Origin: Parascardovia denticolens DSM 10105 = JCM 12538
GTDB lineage: Bacteria > Actinomycetota > Actinomycetes > Actinomycetales > Bifidobacteriaceae
Reading direction: 5' to 3'
Length of the DNA: 64,000 bases
NCBI RefSeq assembly: GCF_001042675.1
Contig: NZ_AP012333.1
Span: forward strand, 682,001 to 746,000
Numbering within the stretch: position 1 is the stretch's first letter; each line of letters starts with the position of its first letter. A program made the translations under genes and the position numbers. The notes beneath the pieces were generated by a model, which searched no databases, had not been told where the DNA came from, and saw only the letters and a program-made list of their open reading frames with translations. Below, piece by piece: positions 59,473-64,000 of this stretch.

Positions 59473-60444
59473 TTGGGCCGACGGGTGCTTTTCTTCCTTC
59501 TGGCCCTCTTCCTCCTTTCTCTTCTGCTTTTCGCTCTACTGAGGGTCCTGCCGGGTGATCAGGCCCTGCTGGCGGCGGGGATGAACTCCAGCAAGGAGCA
59601 GGTCGCCCGCCTGCGGCAGGACTGGGGGCTGGACCGTCCTTACCCTGTCCAGTACCTGACCTGGTTGGTCGGCATCTTTCGGGGGGACCTGGGGACCTCC
59701 GTTTTGACCGGGGAATCCGTCGCCGCTCAGGTCGGGCAACGCTCGCAGGTCACTTTCCCCCTCATCCTCCTCAGCCTCCTCATCGCCGGTCTGATCGGAG
59801 TCCCTCTGGGGTTGGCTGGGGCCGGCGCCCGCAAGCCCCTGGCACAGGAGGTCTACCGGATGGCGGCCATCGTGGCCGCGTCCATCCCGGCCTTATGGTC
59901 CGGGCTCCTGCTCATCCTTCTTTTCGGGCGGGGCGTGGGTCTGGTCGGGCTCTTTCCCGTCTCCGGTTTCCCCGACCAGGGCTGGGCTTCGCCTGGCCGG
60001 GCCTTGGCGAGCCTGATCCTGCCCGCGGTGAGCGTGGGGATCCTCACCGCCGCCTCCATCATGCGTTACACCCGGTCCGCCCTGCTGGACCTGGCCCAGT
60101 CGGACGCCATCGCCATGAGCATGGCGGCCGGGATGACCCGGCGGCAGGCCTTGGCCCGTACCGGCCTGCGTCTGGCCTTGCCCCAGCTGGTTTCCGTCTT
60201 CGGCCTCACCTTCGCGGGCATGGTCACCGGGGTCCTTGTGGTCGAACAGCTTTTCGCCTTGCCGGGCCTGTCCGGCATGTTGATGCGGGACATCCAGAAC
60301 CGGGACCTCCTGGCCGCCCAGACGGAAATCCTCCTACTGGCTTTGCTTTTCTTCCTGGTCGGGTTTCTGGTCGACGTGACCCATTCCCTTGTGGACCCCC
60401 GGCTGAAGCTCGGGGCCGGAGACCATCAGGAGGCGGCCAGATGA
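59473..60444 (+). CDS. ABC transporter permease, DppB type
   Basis: The product has about 323 residues and six helices. It shows LRVLPGDQALLAAGMNSSK, RLRQDWGLDRPYPVQYLTWL, and the EAA loop ALLDLAQSDAIAMSMAAGMT followed by VEQLFALPGLSGML. The start is unclear: the frame has only TTG at 59473 in a good place, and the conserved-looking LLWRGLGRR begins a few codons upstream of it, so a non-standard or upstream start is possible. It lies 49 bases after the binding-protein gene and overlaps dppC by four. Confidence 0.85.
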   Translation: MGRRVLFFLLALFLLSLLLFALLRVLPGDQALLAAGMNSSKEQVARLRQDWGLDRPYPVQYLTWLVGIFRGDLGTSVLTGESVAAQVGQRSQVTFPLILLSLLIAGLIGVPLGLAGAGARKPLAQEVYRMAAIVAASIPALWSGLLLILLFGRGVGLVGLFPVSGFPDQGWASPGRALASLILPAVSVGILTAASIMRYTRSALLDLAQSDAIAMSMAAGMTRRQALARTGLRLALPQLVSVFGLTFAGMVTGVLVVEQLFALPGLSGMLMRDIQNRDLLAAQTEILLLALLFFLVGFLVDVTHSLVDPRLKLGAGDHQEAAR

Positions 60445-61400
60445 GGAACTTGAAGAGCGTCCCAGCCCTCTCCGGCAGGACTTCCAAGACTTCGAAAGCC
60501 GGCCGGACTTCGTCGGCGGCCAGAACCATCATCTCCACCCTCTGGTCCAAACCGAGCGGGACCGTCTCGCAGATCATCCTGATCTCCTGGATCGTGGTCT
60601 GCCTCATCAGCCTGGTCTGGACCCCCTATGACCTCCTCCACCAGGAGGGGGACCATATCCTGTCCGCCCCTTCCTGGGCCCATCCCCTGGGGACTGACGG
60701 GGCCGGGGCTGACATCCTGTCGTGGCTGATGAGGGGGGGAGTCAGCGAATTGGTCATCGTCTTCCTGGTCGCCGCCTTCACCTTCCTTCTGGGGTGCGCG
60801 GGAACGGCTTTGACCGTCTCCTCCCGGCCGGCGGTCTCGGCTCTCTCCCGGGTCCTCCTGGATCTGGTCATCTCCATTCCCACCATCGTCATAGCCATGG
60901 TGGTGGCCGTTCCCCTGGGAAAATCCTTGGCCATCGTGATCATCGCCTGCTCCCTGGCGTACTCCTTCAATCTCATGAGGATCGTCCGCCCCCAGGCCGT
61001 CCTGGCCGCCCGGTCGGACTACGCCCTGGCCTCTCGCTGGGCCGGGGAAGGGGATTGGGGGGTGTTCCGCAAACATGTCCTCCCGACCATCCTGCCGACC
61101 ATGGCCGTGCAGATCTCCCACAGCGCCGGAACCGCCATCCTGGCGGAAGTCGGCCTGACTTATCTGGGCATCGGGGTCCCGGCGGACATACCGTCCTGGG
61201 GCCACTCCCTGCAGACCTCCTCCCAACTGATCAGCGTCTACCCCATGACCGTGGTCTGGTCCGGCCTGGCCGTCACCCTGGTGGTCGCCGCTGTGAACAT
61301 CTTCGGGGACTGCCTGCGGGAGGCTTGCGATCCCGTGGCTTCCCCCGCTTTGAGGCAGGCCGTCGGCCAGGAGGTGACCCATGGCTCTTTCGATCGCTGA
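60441..61400 (+). CDS. ABC transporter permease, DppC type
   Basis: The product has 319 residues. After a Ser/Thr/Lys-rich N-terminus of about 35 residues come the first helix (SQIILISWIVVCLISLVW), the family signature HPLGTDGAGADILSWLMRGG and the EAA loop RSDYALASRWAGEGDWGVFRKHVLP. It forms the channel with the DppB-type protein. ATG at 60441 overlaps the previous stop; the end overlaps the first ATPase gene by 20 bases. Confidence 0.9.
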   Translation: MRNLKSVPALSGRTSKTSKAGRTSSAARTIISTLWSKPSGTVSQIILISWIVVCLISLVWTPYDLLHQEGDHILSAPSWAHPLGTDGAGADILSWLMRGGVSELVIVFLVAAFTFLLGCAGTALTVSSRPAVSALSRVLLDLVISIPTIVIAMVVAVPLGKSLAIVIIACSLAYSFNLMRIVRPQAVLAARSDYALASRWAGEGDWGVFRKHVLPTILPTMAVQISHSAGTAILAEVGLTYLGIGVPADIPSWGHSLQTSSQLISVYPMTVVWSGLAVTLVVAAVNIFGDCLREACDPVASPALRQAVGQEVTHGSFDR

Positions 61401-62193
61401 CCTGACCATCACCCTGGGATCCGTGGAAATCGTCCGCCATATCTCCTTGCGGGTCGACCAGGAGGAAAGAGTGGGGCTCATCGGGGCATCCGGCTCCGGC
61501 AAATCCATGATCATCAAGGCCATTCTGGGCCTCCTTCCTCTCCAGGCACACGCCTCCGGACGGATCGAACTGGACGGGGTCGATCTTCTGACCTTGCCAG
61601 ACAAAAAGATGGCCCGCCTTCGGGGGACCTATCTGGGAGCCGTCTTCCAGAACCCCATCACCGCCCTCAATCCTGTGGCGACGGTGGAAAGGAACATCCT
61701 CCTGCCGACGAAACTGCACGCCTCTTCCGGACGACGGTTGACGGCGGCCGAGAGGGAGCGCAAGGCAGCTCAGGCTTTGGAATCCGTTGGTCTTCCGCCC
61801 GCTTTGGCCGACCGCTATCCTGGCCAGCTGTCAGGGGGGCAGGCCCAGCGGGTGGCCATCGCCGAAGCCCTGGTCAACGAGCCTCGGCTCATTCTGACTG
61901 ATGAGCCGACCACGGCCTTGGACGCCCTCGCTCAAAGGGAGATCGTGGACCTGCTGACCAGAGAAGTGGCCCGACTGCGGGCTTCCCTCCTTTTCGTCAC
62001 CCATGATTTCGCCCTCCTGTCCCGCATCGCCCACCGCTGTTACGTCATCGACCAAGGGCGTCTGGTGGAGGAAGGGGCTTGCCAGGGGATCCTGGAGAAT
62101 CCGCAGGAGGACGTCACCCGTCACCTGGTGGAATCCGCCCGAGCCTTGTCTTTACGCAAGGACTCAGAGAGAGGGCCGCATGAGCATGAATAA
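61381..62193 (+). CDS. ABC transporter ATP-binding protein, DppD type
   Basis: The product has 270 residues. Walker A is GASGSGKSMI, the Q loop FQNPITALNP, signature LSGGQAQRVAIAEAL, Walker B LILTDEPTTALD and the switch His in VTHDFALL. It is the first of two ATPases that power the importer. It lacks the full C-terminal oligopeptide extension with iron-sulfur Cys seen in longer DppD proteins. Confidence 0.93.
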   Translation: MALSIADLTITLGSVEIVRHISLRVDQEERVGLIGASGSGKSMIIKAILGLLPLQAHASGRIELDGVDLLTLPDKKMARLRGTYLGAVFQNPITALNPVATVERNILLPTKLHASSGRRLTAAERERKAAQALESVGLPPALADRYPGQLSGGQAQRVAIAEALVNEPRLILTDEPTTALDALAQREIVDLLTREVARLRASLLFVTHDFALLSRIAHRCYVIDQGRLVEEGACQGILENPQEDVTRHLVESARALSLRKDSERGPHEHE

Positions 62194-63049
62194 AACGGAC
62201 GCCGAGAATGACGGGAATACTGTGAATGGCAGGAATGGCGTGGGTACCGTGAAAGAGGCGGACGCCGGGAATGGTGAGAAGGAGGCCGGCCGTCCCCTCC
62301 TGGAAGTGAAAGAAATCGGCAAACGGTACGCTGGCTCTTCCCAGCCGGCTGTTGACAGGATCTCCTTCCGCCTTTTCCCCGGGCAGGCTTTGGCCTTGGT
62401 CGGGGAGTCCGGCTCAGGGAAGTCGACGACCCTCCGCTTGGCACTTGGGCTGGACCAAGCCGACCAGGGTCAGGTTTTCTTCGAAGGGCGGAGTCTGGAT
62501 CAACCCGCGGTTTCGTCCGATCTGAAGGCGCAGACCGGTCTGGTCTTCCAAAACCCCTTCACCTCCCTCAACCCCCGGTGGACGGTGGCCTCGATTGTCT
62601 CCGAACCCTTGCTGATCAAACGCCGGGGGGAGCGAAGAATGGGGAAGGAGGAAGTGCGGGCCCGGGTGCTGCAAGCCTTGACTCAGGTATCTCTGGACCC
62701 CCGGGACTTTCTCGGCCGTTTCCCCCAGGACCTGTCGGGCGGCCAGGCCCAAAGGGTGGCCATGGCCCGGGCCCTGGTTCGTCATCCCCGGCTTTTCGTC
62801 GCCGATGAGCCGGTGAGCGCCGTGGACGTGGGCGGCCGTTTGAGCGTGGTCCGCGCCTTCCAGGGTCTGAAAGAGGAAGGGAAGTCCTTGCTCTTGGTCC
62901 TTCATGACCTGGGAATCGCCCAACAGCTGGCCGACCGGATAATGGTCATGCGCCAAGGGCGTTTGGTCGAGGAGGGGACGGCCGAGGACGTGATCGGACA
63001 TCCCCGGCAGGCTTATACACGTCAGCTGCTCGCCGCCGCTGAATGGTAG
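62180..63049 (+). CDS. ABC transporter ATP-binding protein, DppF type
   Basis: The product has 289 residues. Walker A GESGSGKSTTLRLA, Q loop FQNPFTSLNPR, signature LSGGQAQRVAMARAL, Walker B LFVADEPVSAVD and VLHDLGIAQ. A 35-residue Asn/Gly/Glu-rich N-terminus built of near-repeats (NDGNTVNGRNGVGT) precedes the domain. ATG at 62180 overlaps the preceding stop by 14 bases. The operon appears to end here, 60 bases before alr. Confidence 0.92.
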   Translation: MSMNKTDAENDGNTVNGRNGVGTVKEADAGNGEKEAGRPLLEVKEIGKRYAGSSQPAVDRISFRLFPGQALALVGESGSGKSTTLRLALGLDQADQGQVFFEGRSLDQPAVSSDLKAQTGLVFQNPFTSLNPRWTVASIVSEPLLIKRRGERRMGKEEVRARVLQALTQVSLDPRDFLGRFPQDLSGGQAQRVAMARALVRHPRLFVADEPVSAVDVGGRLSVVRAFQGLKEEGKSLLLVLHDLGIAQQLADRIMVMRQGRLVEEGTAEDVIGHPRQAYTRQLLAAAEW

Positions 63050-63109
63050 ATTTCGAATGGTAGATTTGAATGGTCAACCAGGGGCAGACCGCAGGCAAAA
63101 GAGGGTGGC

Positions 63110-64000
63110 ATGACTTTATCGGCAGTGCAATGGGATTTCGCCAGTCAAAAGGCTGAGGATAACTATCGGCGGGCTTTGCGCCGGTATCCGGCCCAGGTGG
63201 TGGTGGATCTGGCCACGTTGAGGGACAATATGAAGGCCATGGTCGATCGGGTCCATGCCGTCAGCCCTTCCACGGCCGTTCTGGGAGTGGTCAAGGCCGA
63301 CGCCTACGGGCATGGCCTCTTGCCGACCGCCCTAGCCGCCTTGGCTGGAGGGGCCACCTGGCTGGGGACGGCCCAGTCCCGCGAAGCCCTGCTCCTGCGC
63401 CAGAAAGGGGTCGGCCCTGATCGGGCCCGGATCATCACCTGGCTCTATAACGGCCGGCAAGACCCCTTCGATCGGCTGATTTCCCAAGACATCGACCTGG
63501 CGGTCGGCTCCTTGGCTGGAATCGACGCCATCGTCCGCGGGGCCCAGAAGATCGGTCGCCCGGCCCGGGTGCATGTGAAAGTGGACACCGGTTTCGGCAG
63601 GAACGGTTTCACCCCGGAAGAGTTTGACCAGGCTTTGACCCGCTTGCGTCAGGGGGTGGATGCCGGCCAGCTGGAAGTGGTCGGCCAATGGAGCCACCTG
63701 TCCGTGGCCGACGCCCCCGAGGACCCGGCCAGCAGACGGGCGACCGACGATCAGATAGCCCTCTTCAACGAATTCACCGACCGCATGAAGGTCGCCGGCC
63801 TTCCTCCTTCCATACGGCATCTGGCAAATACGGCCGCCACTTTCACCCGGCCGGAGATTTATTTCGAGCTGGTCCGCCCCGGGGTGGGGCTTTACGGGTA
63901 CGAGCCGGATCCGGTCATGGGGACCGGGGAGGATTACGGCCTCAAGCCGGCCATGACCTTACAGGCTCAACTGGGGACGGTCAAGAACCTTCCGGCCGGC
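63110..64000 (+). CDS. alr: Alanine racemase, C-terminal part beyond the window
   Basis: 297 residues are visible and the frame is open to the right edge. It shows the PLP lysine in VVKADAYGHGL, VKVDTGFGRNGF, GQWSHLSVAD, LANTAATF and RPGVGLYGYEP. It supplies D-alanine for peptidoglycan. About 30 residues precede the usual start, YPAQVVVDLATLRDNM. GAGGGTGGC precedes the ATG. The second active-site Tyr would lie outside the window. Confidence 0.95.
   Translation, partial: MTLSAVQWDFASQKAEDNYRRALRRYPAQVVVDLATLRDNMKAMVDRVHAVSPSTAVLGVVKADAYGHGLLPTALAALAGGATWLGTAQSREALLLRQKGVGPDRARIITWLYNGRQDPFDRLISQDIDLAVGSLAGIDAIVRGAQKIGRPARVHVKVDTGFGRNGFTPEEFDQALTRLRQGVDAGQLEVVGQWSHLSVADAPEDPASRRATDDQIALFNEFTDRMKVAGLPPSIRHLANTAATFTRPEIYFELVRPGVGLYGYEPDPVMGTGEDYGLKPAMTLQAQLGTVKNLPAG

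Overview
The window looks like chromosome from a member of the Bifidobacteriaceae (Actinobacteria). The backbone is GC-rich. The 16S and 23S rRNA genes have actinobacterial features, including the extra segment in the middle of the 23S gene. The rRNA spacer holds no tRNA genes. Purine synthesis uses the large one-chain PurL together with PurT. The high GC fits a Parascardovia-like oral bifidobacterium better than low-GC Scardovia or Alloscardovia, but I cannot fix the genus from sequence reading alone.

Layout: 1-5.65 kb is an accessory island of lower GC and Firmicutes-like gene content. It holds the end of an alpha/beta hydrolase, a small membrane protein, a frameshifted IS256-type element flanked by two gene remnants, and a compact run of DUF4268, GNAT, TfoX-N, Nudix and HEAT-repeat genes. 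It abuts tsaE. From 5.7 to 13.6 kb come the t6A/ribosome-modification genes tsaE-tsaB-rimI-tsaD, then a membrane esterase and an MprF-like aminoacyl-lipid synthase. Next are tRNA-Arg, nhaA, a LOG-family gene and, on the minus strand, an O-methyltransferase and the sdhB/sdhA pair. Further minus-strand genes are a frameshifted dprA, yifB/comM, yraN and pdxY. A complete rrn operon (16S-23S-5S) occupies 25.9-31.5 kb. After it come yccF and a GT-C/GT2 glycosyltransferase pair.

The purine genes are in two blocks. purE-purK lie on the plus strand (36.6-38.3 kb), and purT, purC, purL, purF, purM, purD are read on the minus strand (52.8 to 42.5 kb). Between the blocks lie an Rgg-type regulator with an MFS exporter and a second acquired patch (methyltransferase plus HIT protein) placed directly downstream of purD. 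The right end carries a 2-hydroxyacid dehydrogenase, a membrane protein, tRNA-His, a cytoplasmic GH2 glycosidase divergent from a five-gene dpp/opp-type ABC importer, and the start of alr.

A recurring oddity is that many housekeeping proteins (TsaB, SdhA, SdhB, DprA, the GT-C enzyme, the hydroxyacid dehydrogenase, the MFS loop, the GH2 enzyme, ABC N-termini) carry long low-complexity insertions or tails, several visibly built from short DNA tandem repeats. The best candidates for something undescribed are the five-gene accessory cassette joined to tsaE, the Rgg/MFS locus with helically phased 15-bp repeats, the four 11-bp repeats upstream of purE, and the roughly 175-residue insertion inside the N-terminal domain of SdhB.
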